Source: RGIG9060 sp036307825 (GTDB taxonomy: Bacteria; Spirochaetota; Spirochaetia; Treponematales; Treponemataceae). Taken from it: a stretch of DNA of 64,000 bases. Location: assembly GCA_036307825.1 (NCBI GenBank), contig JAXJWW010000073.1:52859-116858 (forward strand). The letters are read 5' to 3'. How positions within the stretch are numbered: the first letter of the stretch is position 1; the number at the start of each line of letters is the position of its first letter. A model generated the notes under the pieces. It did not search any database. It was not told the DNA's origin and saw only the letters and a list, made by a program, of their open reading frames with translations. Below are positions 24,547-32,500 of the stretch, piece after piece. The translations under genes were made by a program, and so were the position numbers.

Positions 24547-24627
24547 AAAGATAAGGTCCCAAGAAAGACATAGTGTTTATCTTGGCTAATTGATTGCCAG
24601 GGTAATCCTGTCTAAGGACATATCTTT
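24547..24627 (+). ncRNA. Structured module A2
   Basis: AAAGATAAGGTCC pairs with GGACATATCTTT around CAAGAAAGACATAGTGTTTA and CCAGGGTAATCCTGTCT. The core is shared with A1 (12818-12889), while the stem is different and still complementary. Confidence 0.65.
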
Positions 24628-24638
24628 ATAGATTGAAA

Positions 24639-24679
24639 TTGAAACCGTAGAGATTGCACTTGTTGTGTCCTGGTTTCAA
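24639..24679 (+). ncRNA. Structured module B2
   Basis: TTGAAACC/GGTTTCAA closes GTAGAGATTGCAC, TTGTT and GTGTCCT. One core difference from B1 (T for G), and a wholly different stem. Confidence 0.65.
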
Positions 24680-24690
24680 ATTCTAATATG

Positions 24691-24766
24691 AAAAAAGTTC
24701 CTTTGTCAGTGGACCTCTGCCCCAGGAATTGGACCTGGGTAAAACGCTCACCATTGGAACTTTTTT
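24691..24766 (+). ncRNA. Structured module C2
   Basis: An 11-bp stem AAAAAAGTTCC/GGAACTTTTTT encloses TGTCAGTGGACCTCTGCC, a CCCAG/CTGGG hairpin, GGTAAAACG and CTCACCA. Sister of C1. The T-rich 3' strand could also act as a terminator. Confidence 0.65.
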
Positions 24767-24767
24767 G

Positions 24768-24829
24768 GTTTCGTGAAGATTTGAGACTCGCATATAGAGC
24801 CCCACTTCTTCAGAAGCCTTTTTTTTATC
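24768..24829 (+). ncRNA. Structured module G3 with terminator
   Basis: GGTTTC and TGAAG pair with CTTCA and GAAGCC around GACTCGCATATAGAGCC, then eight T. It carries the G core on the plus strand and ends the array A2-B2-C2-G3. The rest of 24830-25033 holds no gene. Confidence 0.5.
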
Positions 24830-25033
24830 CTCATGTATTAATGGGATAAAATGTATTTATCATTAAAAATAATCGGCGTATTGAAAACCTTATCAAAACC
24901 AAGATTTGTAAAATGTTCTATATAAGTTTGATTTTTGCCAATAATCATATATATTAACTTTAAAGGTGATAGAATTAAAAGGATTGTTTTATTAGAAAAA
25001 CTTTCGATTAAATTTCAAATATGGGGGAAATAT

Positions 25034-25936
25034 ATGTTTTGGATTTACAATAAAAAAGAGGTTTCAACAAAAATAAAAAAAAATAAGATAGAATTTGATA
25101 TTCGGGATGGACTTTCGTATAAGCAAAGAAGAGTTTTATTTGCAATCTATTTTGTTGATAAAAGTCCAAAATATGAAGATGTTATAACTTATGAACATGG
25201 TTTTACTTTTGGCGAGATAAAAAAAGAATTAAAGAGAAATAAATTATCAACTTTTTCTGACAATGAGTTAAACGATATATTAAATGGTTTCATGAATCTA
25301 AAATATCCGTTGCTACGCATAAATGAGAATAAAGAAATATGTATAACTCGTATCTTTTCTAACATGTTTGAAGGTCAAGAAGGAACAGATTATACTCAAG
25401 ATTCTGTTTTGTCCTCGCTATTCCCAAATTTCCTTTGTAACGGAGGCAATGGATATTCATCCCATGATATTTCTGATGTTTTTGAAGCGATAAACTGTTA
25501 TATAAATGATAGAGAAATCTCTGATGAAAAAATCCATGAAATCTTAAAAGATAAATCAGATTATGACTTGAAAATCATTCTCGAAGCTTTTGTAAATCAT
25601 AGAATAAATATCCTTGGAAGACTAAACAGAATTAAATATGATTTGTACGATAGACTGTCTAGAATATTGAAATATGGCTCTAAAAAAGAGAAAGAAAGTC
25701 TTGGAACACTCTTATCAATAGAAGAATATGAACAATTAAAAAAGGAGCAAATAAAGAAATTTGGAAATATTGATAAAGAATTGATTGAAGAATTTTACTT
25801 GTCTTTCATTTCACTAATCAAATTGGAAGTTTATGCGAGGGATAATCCAAACTCTTGTCTCTTGCATAATTCTACAATTCAATCAAATCCTTCAACTTCA
25901 AGATTTGAAAATTATTCGCGTCTATGCAAACATTGA
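25034..25936 (+). CDS. Hypothetical protein, 300 aa
   Basis: A soluble, charged, Asp/Glu-Lys-rich protein. The start at 25034 follows a GGGGGAAA ribosome site; the frame stays open upstream to 24935 but without a better site. I recognise no domain. It is the first gene after the A2-B2-C2-G3 RNA array and lies within the segment bounded by the 288-bp direct repeats. Confidence 0.6.
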   Translation: MFWIYNKKEVSTKIKKNKIEFDIRDGLSYKQRRVLFAIYFVDKSPKYEDVITYEHGFTFGEIKKELKRNKLSTFSDNELNDILNGFMNLKYPLLRINENKEICITRIFSNMFEGQEGTDYTQDSVLSSLFPNFLCNGGNGYSSHDISDVFEAINCYINDREISDEKIHEILKDKSDYDLKIILEAFVNHRINILGRLNRIKYDLYDRLSRILKYGSKKEKESLGTLLSIEEYEQLKKEQIKKFGNIDKELIEEFYLSFISLIKLEVYARDNPNSCLLHNSTIQSNPSTSRFENYSRLCKH

Positions 25937-25990
25937 TGTATTTTTCTGTAATATATTTTTCTTCCCTATTTGTAATTCCATTAACTAAAT

Positions 25991-26260
25991 TTATGAACAT
26001 AAAACTATCAGCTTGGGATTGTCAAAAGAATTATCTTCTACCATTGTGTACATAAGTGTTTCGTCGTTTTTATATTCATAATTTCGTAAAAAATTATCAA
26101 CTTTTTCGGAATTAGATTTATCTTCGTTGCAAAAAATGCTTAGATAATATCTTTTTCTGAATGAACATGACTCAGAATTGTTGTTATTTTCGTAAATCAA
26201 TTTTGTAAAAGTTTTAGAAAGTTCGTTCATAATAGAATATTTTGAAAAGTCAAATTTTTG
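25991..26260 (-). pseudogene. 5'-truncated paralog of the gene at 27282
   Basis: The last ~80 residues (YYLSIFCNEDKSNSEKVDNF to LIVLCS) match the C-terminus of the protein at 27282-28025 closely. The first two thirds of that protein are missing, and the open frame upstream is unrelated. Confidence 0.65.
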
Positions 26261-26291
26261 TTTGTGGTGATGGGAAAAAATGCCCAATAAA

Positions 26292-26492
26292 ATGTCCAAT
26301 AAAGATAAAGAAAGATTGTTACAGATAATTGAATATCTAAAAATAAACGAGTCTATAAAAAAATCTGAAGCAGCAAAGGTGTTGAATGTAGAAGATAAAA
26401 CAGCTCAAAGACTTCTTGTAAAGGCTACAACTTTAGAAATTTTAAAAACTGAAGGTGATTATAAAACCACTGTATATAAATTGAATTTTTAA
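26292..26492 (+). CDS. Winged-helix fragment, 66 aa
   Basis: One HTH unit (IKKSEAAKVLNVEDKTAQRL) with the GDYKTTVYKLN strand of a winged helix. This resembles the C-terminal domain of AlbA/ATPase-type regulators, so it may be a leftover of a larger protein. A separate piece of that type of regulator occurs at 49780. No strong ribosome site is visible. Confidence 0.45.
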   Translation: MSNKDKERLLQIIEYLKINESIKKSEAAKVLNVEDKTAQRLLVKATTLEILKTEGDYKTTVYKLNF

Positions 26493-26497
26493 ATTAC

Positions 26498-26784
26498 AAA
26501 CCAATATGTCAGGACTGAATTTGCAATGTTTGTAGAAAAAACTTATTGAAAAAGTTTACTATGGTAAACTTTTAGGCAGTTTTTTAGTAAATTTTAGGTA
26601 AAAAATAATTATTTGTACCACTGGCAAGATAAAGGGTGTAAACATTTGAACTTAACTCTTTGTAATATATGGAGTTATCGCGTCTACAGAGGGTGCAAAA
26701 ATGTCTACACTTGAAACACTTTTAAAAACGCAGAATTGGGGCAAAAAAGTTTCTTATAGTAAACTTTTTTGCTGTAGAAATTTT
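26498..26784 (+). repeat. 288-bp direct repeat, copy 2
   Basis: Partner of 22463-22752. It begins with a non-coding copy of the last ~50 bp of the gene at 22090, showing that this copy derives from that locus. Confidence 0.85.
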
Positions 26785-26820
26785 AATCTTCCTCATCCGA
26801 AAAATCTTTCTTTGGGATGA
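26701..26820 (+). CDS. Conserved short ORF in repeat copy 2
   Basis: Begins MSTLETLLKTQNWGKKVSYS as in copy 1 and reads on for 39 residues into unique DNA that overlaps the minus-strand gene at 26783. Real translation is doubtful. Confidence 0.2.
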   Translation: MSTLETLLKTQNWGKKVSYSKLFCCRNFNLPHPKNLSLG

Positions 26821-27259
26821 AATTTTTTATTCGGATTAAATTTCCGGAAAAATCGTATTCGTAAAATTTTTCGTTGCCTTTGGAATCTACGGAATGAATC
26901 AAATTTCCGTTTGTATCATAGTTAAACCATTTTTCGTCACCACCATAAAATTCGTATACTTTTTTTCCATTTACATAATTTTCTCTGGCGAATTCTTCTA
27001 TCCAAAATCCTTGTTTTTTTCCTTGGAAAGTGAATTCTTTGTAAAATGTGCCTTCTAAAGCTTCTGTTCCAAATTCTGATATTTCATAAGCTAAATAACA
27101 AACTTTGCTTACAAGTTGTTTTTTTTCATTGTAAAAATTTTCCTCGATAAAATCTCCGTCAGCTCCAGATGGATATTTTCGATACAATTCTTTTCCTTCG
27201 TCATCGTATATGGTTATGATTTTGCTTCCATCGTCGTCTATGTGAATTTTTTCTTTCAT
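26783..27259 (-). CDS. YD/RHS-repeat-like protein, 158 aa
   Basis: A small acidic protein. Its C-terminal half has repeat units of the YD type (WFNYDTNGNLIHSVDSKGNE, then YEYDFSGNLIRI), as in RHS proteins and their immunity partners. There is no signal peptide. It lies 22 bp from the neighbouring gene upstream and is probably co-transcribed with it. It could be an immunity protein; that is inference. Confidence 0.6.
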   Translation of the reverse strand: MKEKIHIDDDGSKIITIYDDEGKELYRKYPSGADGDFIEENFYNEKKQLVSKVCYLAYEISEFGTEALEGTFYKEFTFQGKKQGFWIEEFARENYVNGKKVYEFYGGDEKWFNYDTNGNLIHSVDSKGNEKFYEYDFSGNLIRIKNFIPKKDFSDEED

Positions 27260-27281
27260 TCTGAAATTCCTTTGACTAAAA

Positions 27282-28025
27282 TTATGAGCATAAAACTACG
27301 ATTTTCTGATTGTCAAAAGAATCATCTTCTATCACTGTATACATGAGCAATTCGTCGTCTTCAAAATTTCGATTTCGTAAAAACTTATCAACATTTATTA
27401 AGTTGGAATCATCCTTTTTGCAAAAAATACTTAGAAAATAATTTTTAAATGCCACTGGCTCTGAATCGAAGTTTTTTTCGCTTATCAATTTTGTATACTT
27501 TGGGGAAATTTCGTTTATGTCAGAAAAAGTTGCGTATTTAATTGAAAATAAATTATTTGTTTCGTTTATGCGAAGAGCTTTTATGTCTTCAGGGTCGCAA
27601 TGAGAAATTCCTGTTCGTACTGAAAGCAATAATTTCACCATATTTTCTAAATCGTTTTCGGAGCAGGGATGAGAACAGTATAGGTCGAACAAATTTTTTT
27701 CTTCGGCAGTTAATGATGAATTTTCAGTTTGATTTGAACAGCACCCGATAACGCAAACCGCTTCTTTTTTGTATTCTTCAATAAGTGATTTTAGTTTTTG
27801 TGCATTGCAAGATTCATCATGATAAAATACAACATAATCTAAATAATCTTGTTCTATTAAATCGCCTAAAGGTTCTATACAGTCTCGTATTTTAATTGAA
27901 CCAGATGTATCTGAATTTTCTCTAATTTTAAATAATTGATATAATTCTCGAATTTCAACAATTTTTATGTTTTCAACTGAAAGTTGAGTTGCTTTGTATC
28001 TATCTTTGTAAAAGTTGTGGTTCAT
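27282..28025 (-). CDS. Hypothetical protein, 247 aa
   Basis: A soluble protein whose C-terminal third (NYFLSIFCKKDDSNLINVDK to the LCS end) is duplicated as a fragment at 25991. The middle contains CVIGCCSNQTEN and an acidic stretch. No family is recognised. The duplicated tail suggests recombination between the two sites, which also flank repeat copy 2. Confidence 0.65.
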   Translation of the reverse strand: MNHNFYKDRYKATQLSVENIKIVEIRELYQLFKIRENSDTSGSIKIRDCIEPLGDLIEQDYLDYVVFYHDESCNAQKLKSLIEEYKKEAVCVIGCCSNQTENSSLTAEEKNLFDLYCSHPCSENDLENMVKLLLSVRTGISHCDPEDIKALRINETNNLFSIKYATFSDINEISPKYTKLISEKNFDSEPVAFKNYFLSIFCKKDDSNLINVDKFLRNRNFEDDELLMYTVIEDDSFDNQKIVVLCS

Positions 28026-28201
28026 AAAAAATCCTTTTTCGAAGTTTGTATGGTTAATATAGCAAAAAATTTTGAAAAGTCAATTTTTTTTGTATGTGGG
28101 GGAATTTGTTGAGAATGATTAGTAATTTCCCAGCAACTTGTAATTTAGTTACTGGGGATAGCGGAGAAGGTAAAATAATTAGAACTTGAAAACAATTTTT
28201 T

Positions 28202-29353
28202 TCAAAGTTCAAAATATCTTATAGGATTTGCAACTCCAGGTTCTCTTTTTGGTAATTCCATATTTTCATATTTTTCTTGAATTTTTTTAGGAGCCTTTTT
28301 ACCGTTAAAAAAATATCTATTTGAATTTGCATTACTTTTTTGCCACCCATTTTTATCTGTAACAAAAACTCCCACACATTTACCATAATACTCTGCAATA
28401 ATGTATTGACATTTATTTGCTTTTTCAGGATTTAAAACCCAACTAGAACGTACGGCTTCATAAGCAGTTATTTCATTTCCATCTTCATTAAGTTTACCAT
28501 ATGTTCTGTTAACACAAATTAAAACAACGGGATATTGTTTATTATCTATAGAGATTCTATTTTCTCTAAAAGAATTTGACTTGTTTAAATATCTGCAAGG
28601 ATTAGCTGAGCCTTTTTTTCTGTCAGGAAGTATACAATTCATGTACTTTTGTCCTTCTGTTGTAGAAATATCTTTACCAACAAAGAAGTATCTTTTAGGC
28701 TTATCATTACATTGTTGCCATCCATTTTTATTAACTTTGAATACTCCGCGAGAGATTCCATGGTATTCTGCAATAACATATTTACAACTATTTGCTCGGG
28801 ATGGATCTAATTTCCAGGAGCCTCTTACTGCATCATAAACCGATATAGGATTCCCTTCTTCGTCTAGTTGTCCAAATTGTTGATTTATACATATACATAA
28901 AAGTTCTGTATTATCATCATCTATTGATAAATATGGTAAATTTCCATATTCCTCGTTTAATTCATCTAATGTTTTTATTCCAAATTCACTTTGTCCATGT
29001 CCCTTAACATCATTTTTTAAACAGCAATGTTCAAATTTTTTATAACTTAACAAATCTATACATACAGATTCAATTCTATAAGCTTCTTCCTCACTTGGAA
29101 TTTGATGCCTTAATATATAGTAATCAACTTCTAAATTTTCTTCCTGGATGTCTCTAATGGTGTCTAATTTATCAGTCCTTGCCTTTGTGTTTTTTGCATC
29201 TTCTATGTGTTGTAAAACTCTATTTCCTATACCTTTACCAATGTAAAAGATTCCTTGCTTATCTTTGTATTTATTTGTATATGCTTTAGGATATGCTAAT
29301 GCATATACATACCAGCCTAATTCTTCGAATGTTTTTTTCAATTTTGTTGCCAT
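28202..29353 (-). CDS. GIY-YIG endonuclease-like protein with two C-terminal repeats
   Basis: A 383-residue protein. Residues ~12-100 form a LEM-3-like GIY-YIG domain: YVYALAYP, then FYIGKGIGNRVLQHI, then an acidic EAYRIES segment. Two repeats of about 115 residues follow, each with AVRxSW, a YxIAEYxG segment, GVFK/V, NGWQ, RYFFxGK and a final GxANPxRY. This module occurs fused to GIY-YIG domains in bacteria, perhaps as a DNA-recognition part. Likely a defence or mobile-element nuclease. A TTAATAGGAGATATTTGG-like leader gives the start at 29353. Confidence 0.78.
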   Translation of the reverse strand: MATKLKKTFEELGWYVYALAYPKAYTNKYKDKQGIFYIGKGIGNRVLQHIEDAKNTKARTDKLDTIRDIQEENLEVDYYILRHQIPSEEEAYRIESVCIDLLSYKKFEHCCLKNDVKGHGQSEFGIKTLDELNEEYGNLPYLSIDDDNTELLCICINQQFGQLDEEGNPISVYDAVRGSWKLDPSRANSCKYVIAEYHGISRGVFKVNKNGWQQCNDKPKRYFFVGKDISTTEGQKYMNCILPDRKKGSANPCRYLNKSNSFRENRISIDNKQYPVVLICVNRTYGKLNEDGNEITAYEAVRSSWVLNPEKANKCQYIIAEYYGKCVGVFVTDKNGWQKSNANSNRYFFNGKKAPKKIQEKYENMELPKREPGVANPIRYFEL

Positions 29354-29432
29354 ACCAAATATCTCCTATTAATTTCTTCTTTCCACTATTCTACCACGAC
29401 AAAATCCTCCTGTCAATTTTTGCAAAAAAAGT

Positions 29433-29460
29433 TTGACTTTGTAAAAAGTTGCAATATATT
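29433..29460 (+). promoter_or_regulatory. TTGACT/TATATT promoter
   Basis: TTGACT, 16 bp, TATATT upstream of the LRR-type gene at 29530. Five similar promoters lie between here and 39.7 kb. Confidence 0.65.
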
Positions 29461-29529
29461 CAATATTAACTTAAAATTAGTAACTGATAAAATTTGTAAC
29501 GCAACCTTGATGATAAGGAACAAAATCAA

Positions 29530-31353
29530 ATGGCAGAAATTCAATATTTTATTGACAACCAAAATTGTTTATGGATTCCAAATAAGCCTGAAGAAATTTC
29601 AGAAGAGGAAATAAATCCATTATCACAAATATTAGAAAAGGCAGAAAACAAAAATAAAAGTCTCTATTTAAATCATTCAAATTTGATTGACAAATACGAA
29701 AATCCGGATGTTATCATTCCAAACAATATCGAAACATTTTTTTATCGAATTACTTTTAGAAATTGTATAAAGCGGATTTATGTTCCTGCTTCCGTAAAAA
29801 AAATTACAATTAGTCCAAGTTCTGATTTTTATGTTGAGGAACATTCAGTGGAATTTATTGTTTCTGAAAAAAACGAAAATTTTGTTAGTGTAAAAGGAAG
29901 TATTTATACAAAAGATTTTAAAACGCTGATTTATTCGGCTCAAAAAAAAGGAATTCCATTTTTAATTGATTCAAGATGCGAAGAAATTGCAGATGGTTGC
30001 AAATTATTTGTTGATAAAAAACTTTATTTTGACACAACAAGTTCAAATATCACCCCAAATTTGAAAACCATCAATTTTAGAGGATTAATTTCAAAATCAG
30101 ATAAATTAAAAATTCCAGAAGGAGTTGAAACTCTAAAAAAAGGATTTTGGTTTATAACTAAATCCTATGCAAAACAAACTCTCTATGTTCCTTCAACAGT
30201 GAAAAAAATCGAAAAAAATTGTATTTCAAAATATAAAATAAGCAAAAAAAACAAAACTTACGCATCTTACAAAAATGATTTATATTCATCAGATTTTAAA
30301 ACTTTCTACGCAGCACAAAAAAAGAATTTGAAGCTCAAAAATGGATGCGAAGAAGTTTGTTTTTCGGATACAGATTGCGAAAAACTTTTTTTACCAAAAT
30401 CTGTAAAAAATATTTTTGAACTAGACTCAACTTTGGAAAATATCAGATTTGTTGTAAACAAAAAAAATCCATACTTTGCTGAATACATGGGTTCTCTTTA
30501 CACAAAAGATTTTGAAACCTTGTTATTTTTGTACTTACAAAAAAATGGAAATTGTTATGATATCCACATTCATCCAAACTGCAAAAAAATCCATGAAAAT
30601 GCGGGAATTAAAAAATACAAAAAAAGGATTGGAAAAGTATTTTCTGGAAATCTTTTTAAAACAGAAGAAGAAATTGAAAATTTTAAACAACAGATTTTTG
30701 AAACTGTTCGATTAAAGCAACAACCAATTGAAATTCAAAATTTTACAATGGAAAAGTTTAGAAACAGCGTAAAAGAGGAATCTGTTCGTTTTGGTCTTTC
30801 AGGAATTGAAATTGACAAAAATACAGTTTTTTCTGACAATTTTCGTTTATTGAATTGTAAGAAGGATGAAATTCAAATCGCAGATCCTTGTTTTTGCCAG
30901 AAAGACGATTTTGTAGAAGCAGAAGATTATTTGCAAGAAGAATGGAATGGTATTCCTATTGATTGTAAAATTGTAGACATCATCGAAAAATTAAATAAAC
31001 AAAATTATAAAACAAGATTTTGTTGTTCAGGGCATATTTTACATCATGAACTAGTTACTTCAAACAAAACAAATATTGCAAGAATTTTAAGCAGAAGACC
31101 GCACGGAACAATTTGCCGAGGATATATTTATTTTGACTGTATTCCAGAAAAATTCAAGAAAATCTTTCCAAAACTTCCAAATGTAAATTATCAAAAGTTG
31201 TGTGAAATGATTGAAGATTCATACACAGAGCCGGTTTTCTTTTTTAGTACAGATAAGAAGCAGTTTAGATCAACTATTGAGTTTTATTATAAAAATTCAA
31301 TCCAAGAACAGAATAAAACTTTTGAGATATTAAAGCAAAAACTCTTTCAATAA
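29530..31353 (+). CDS. Leucine-rich-repeat-like protein with a C-terminal CCSGH domain
   Basis: A 607-residue protein. The N-terminal ~380 residues are degenerate BspA-like repeats (units of the form LYVPSTVKKIEKN, LFLPKSVKNIFE). The C-terminal ~150 contain IIEKLNKQNYKTRFCCSGH and a GYIYFD strand, a small domain seen in hypothetical proteins of gut bacteria. There is no signal peptide, so it is probably cytoplasmic. An AAGGAACA site precedes the ATG. It is followed by a second LRR gene with its own promoter of the same type. Confidence 0.65.
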   Translation: MAEIQYFIDNQNCLWIPNKPEEISEEEINPLSQILEKAENKNKSLYLNHSNLIDKYENPDVIIPNNIETFFYRITFRNCIKRIYVPASVKKITISPSSDFYVEEHSVEFIVSEKNENFVSVKGSIYTKDFKTLIYSAQKKGIPFLIDSRCEEIADGCKLFVDKKLYFDTTSSNITPNLKTINFRGLISKSDKLKIPEGVETLKKGFWFITKSYAKQTLYVPSTVKKIEKNCISKYKISKKNKTYASYKNDLYSSDFKTFYAAQKKNLKLKNGCEEVCFSDTDCEKLFLPKSVKNIFELDSTLENIRFVVNKKNPYFAEYMGSLYTKDFETLLFLYLQKNGNCYDIHIHPNCKKIHENAGIKKYKKRIGKVFSGNLFKTEEEIENFKQQIFETVRLKQQPIEIQNFTMEKFRNSVKEESVRFGLSGIEIDKNTVFSDNFRLLNCKKDEIQIADPCFCQKDDFVEAEDYLQEEWNGIPIDCKIVDIIEKLNKQNYKTRFCCSGHILHHELVTSNKTNIARILSRRPHGTICRGYIYFDCIPEKFKKIFPKLPNVNYQKLCEMIEDSYTEPVFFFSTDKKQFRSTIEFYYKNSIQEQNKTFEILKQKLFQ

Positions 31354-31356
31354 AGT

Positions 31357-31384
31357 TTGACTTTGTAAAAAATCAAGCTATATT
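31357..31384 (+). promoter_or_regulatory. TTGACT/TATATT promoter
   Basis: TTGACT, 16 bp, TATATT, starting 3 bp after the upstream stop codon. The sequence TTTGACTTTGTAAAAA is identical to that at 29432. Confidence 0.7.
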
Positions 31385-31439
31385 CCTTAGGTAAATATCG
31401 ATATCAAGTTTACAAAAACAAACTTTCTAGGAGTAGGTT

Positions 31440-32336
31440 ATGAGCAAAGAAAATGAATTATTTGAAATTGAAAATGGTGTTTTAGTAAAAGTAAAAAATA
31501 AAGAGATTACAGAAGCAGTTATTCCAGAGGGTGTTACAGAAATTGAAGACTTTGCATTCTGTAATTGCAGAAATTTAGCAAGTGTTATCATTCCAAATGG
31601 CGTGGTAAAAATTGGACATAGGGCGTTCAAAGATTGTAGAATGCTAACGAGTATAAATATTCCAGATAGTGTGGTTTCGATTGAATCCAAAGCATTCCAA
31701 AATTGTACATCATTAACAAATGTAATAATTCCAAAAAGCGTAAAAAAAATCGAAGCAAAAGCATTCTTTGGATGTACGATGCTGAACAATGTTGTTATTT
31801 CAAGTAGCGAAACAAAAATTATGGAATTTGCTTTTAGAGATTGTACTTCATTAGTATCAGCAGTTATTCCAAACGGAACAAAAATAGAAGTTGGAGCTTT
31901 TACAAATTGTAGTCCATCATTTTCTTTTTACACTCCAGAAGGCGAAAAAACTGAAATAGAAAATATTTGTATAAAAGAGGATTGGTTTTTAGGAACTATA
32001 AAAGATGTTTCAGAAGTATCTATTCCGCAAGGAGTTACTGGAATTGCAGCGGATGCTTTTTGTCTCTGCAAAACTTTAGAGAAAGTAGTAATTCCAGAAG
32101 GAGTTACGATAATAGGTGAAGGAGCTTTTTTTGGATGCGAATCCTTAAAAAAGATTGTATTACCAAACAGTTTGACTGAAATTGTAAGTGAGGCCTTCGA
32201 AGGATGTAGTTCTTTAGAATCAGTAATTATTCCACCAAATGTAAAAGTTGAAAAAAATGCTTTTACAGGATGCAGCCATTCGTTATTATTTTACACACCA
32301 GAAGGCAAAGAGATTTTGCTAAATAATCGAGAATAA
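31440..32336 (+). CDS. BspA-like leucine-rich repeat protein (LRR_5)
   Basis: A 298-residue protein made almost wholly of ~23-residue repeats of the pattern IPxGVxxIGxxAFxxCxxL (for example VTEIEDFAFCNCRNLASVII). There is no signal peptide or anchor, unlike surface BspA proteins of oral treponemes, so it may be intracellular or an accessory copy. A GGAGTAGG site precedes the ATG. A terminator follows at 32347. Confidence 0.88.
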   Translation: MSKENELFEIENGVLVKVKNKEITEAVIPEGVTEIEDFAFCNCRNLASVIIPNGVVKIGHRAFKDCRMLTSINIPDSVVSIESKAFQNCTSLTNVIIPKSVKKIEAKAFFGCTMLNNVVISSSETKIMEFAFRDCTSLVSAVIPNGTKIEVGAFTNCSPSFSFYTPEGEKTEIENICIKEDWFLGTIKDVSEVSIPQGVTGIAADAFCLCKTLEKVVIPEGVTIIGEGAFFGCESLKKIVLPNSLTEIVSEAFEGCSSLESVIIPPNVKVEKNAFTGCSHSLLFYTPEGKEILLNNRE

Positions 32337-32346
32337 AACAAGTTCA

Positions 32347-32382
32347 CCCCAGGATAATTCTTAAATATCGATTATTCTGGGG
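32347..32382 (+). terminator. Hairpin after the LRR gene
   Basis: CCCCAGGATAAT pairs with ATTATTCTGGGG. No long T-run follows, so its role as a terminator is likely but not certain. Confidence 0.5.
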
Positions 32383-32500
32383 TATCAAAAATCCGACGAA
32401 AAACGACTGGTTCCTAAAATTATATTTGCAAAGAAATTTTACAGATAGTAAATTGTGTGGTAGAATAGGGAGGGAGAAAAAATTTACGGAGGACAATATA

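Noticed and set aside
11854..24766. Hammerhead or twister ribozymes in the structured modules
   Set aside because: The conserved CTGANGA...GAAA core of hammerheads and the twister core are not found in any module by eye.
11854..24829. Structured modules as integron attC sites
   Set aside because: They lack the CATAAC/GTTATG outer boxes seen at 52-54.6 kb, have perfect rather than bulged stems, and carry conserved unpaired cores.
26783..27346. Plus-strand ORF at 27116-27346
   Set aside because: It is the reverse of the YD-repeat gene, hydrophobic and without a ribosome site.
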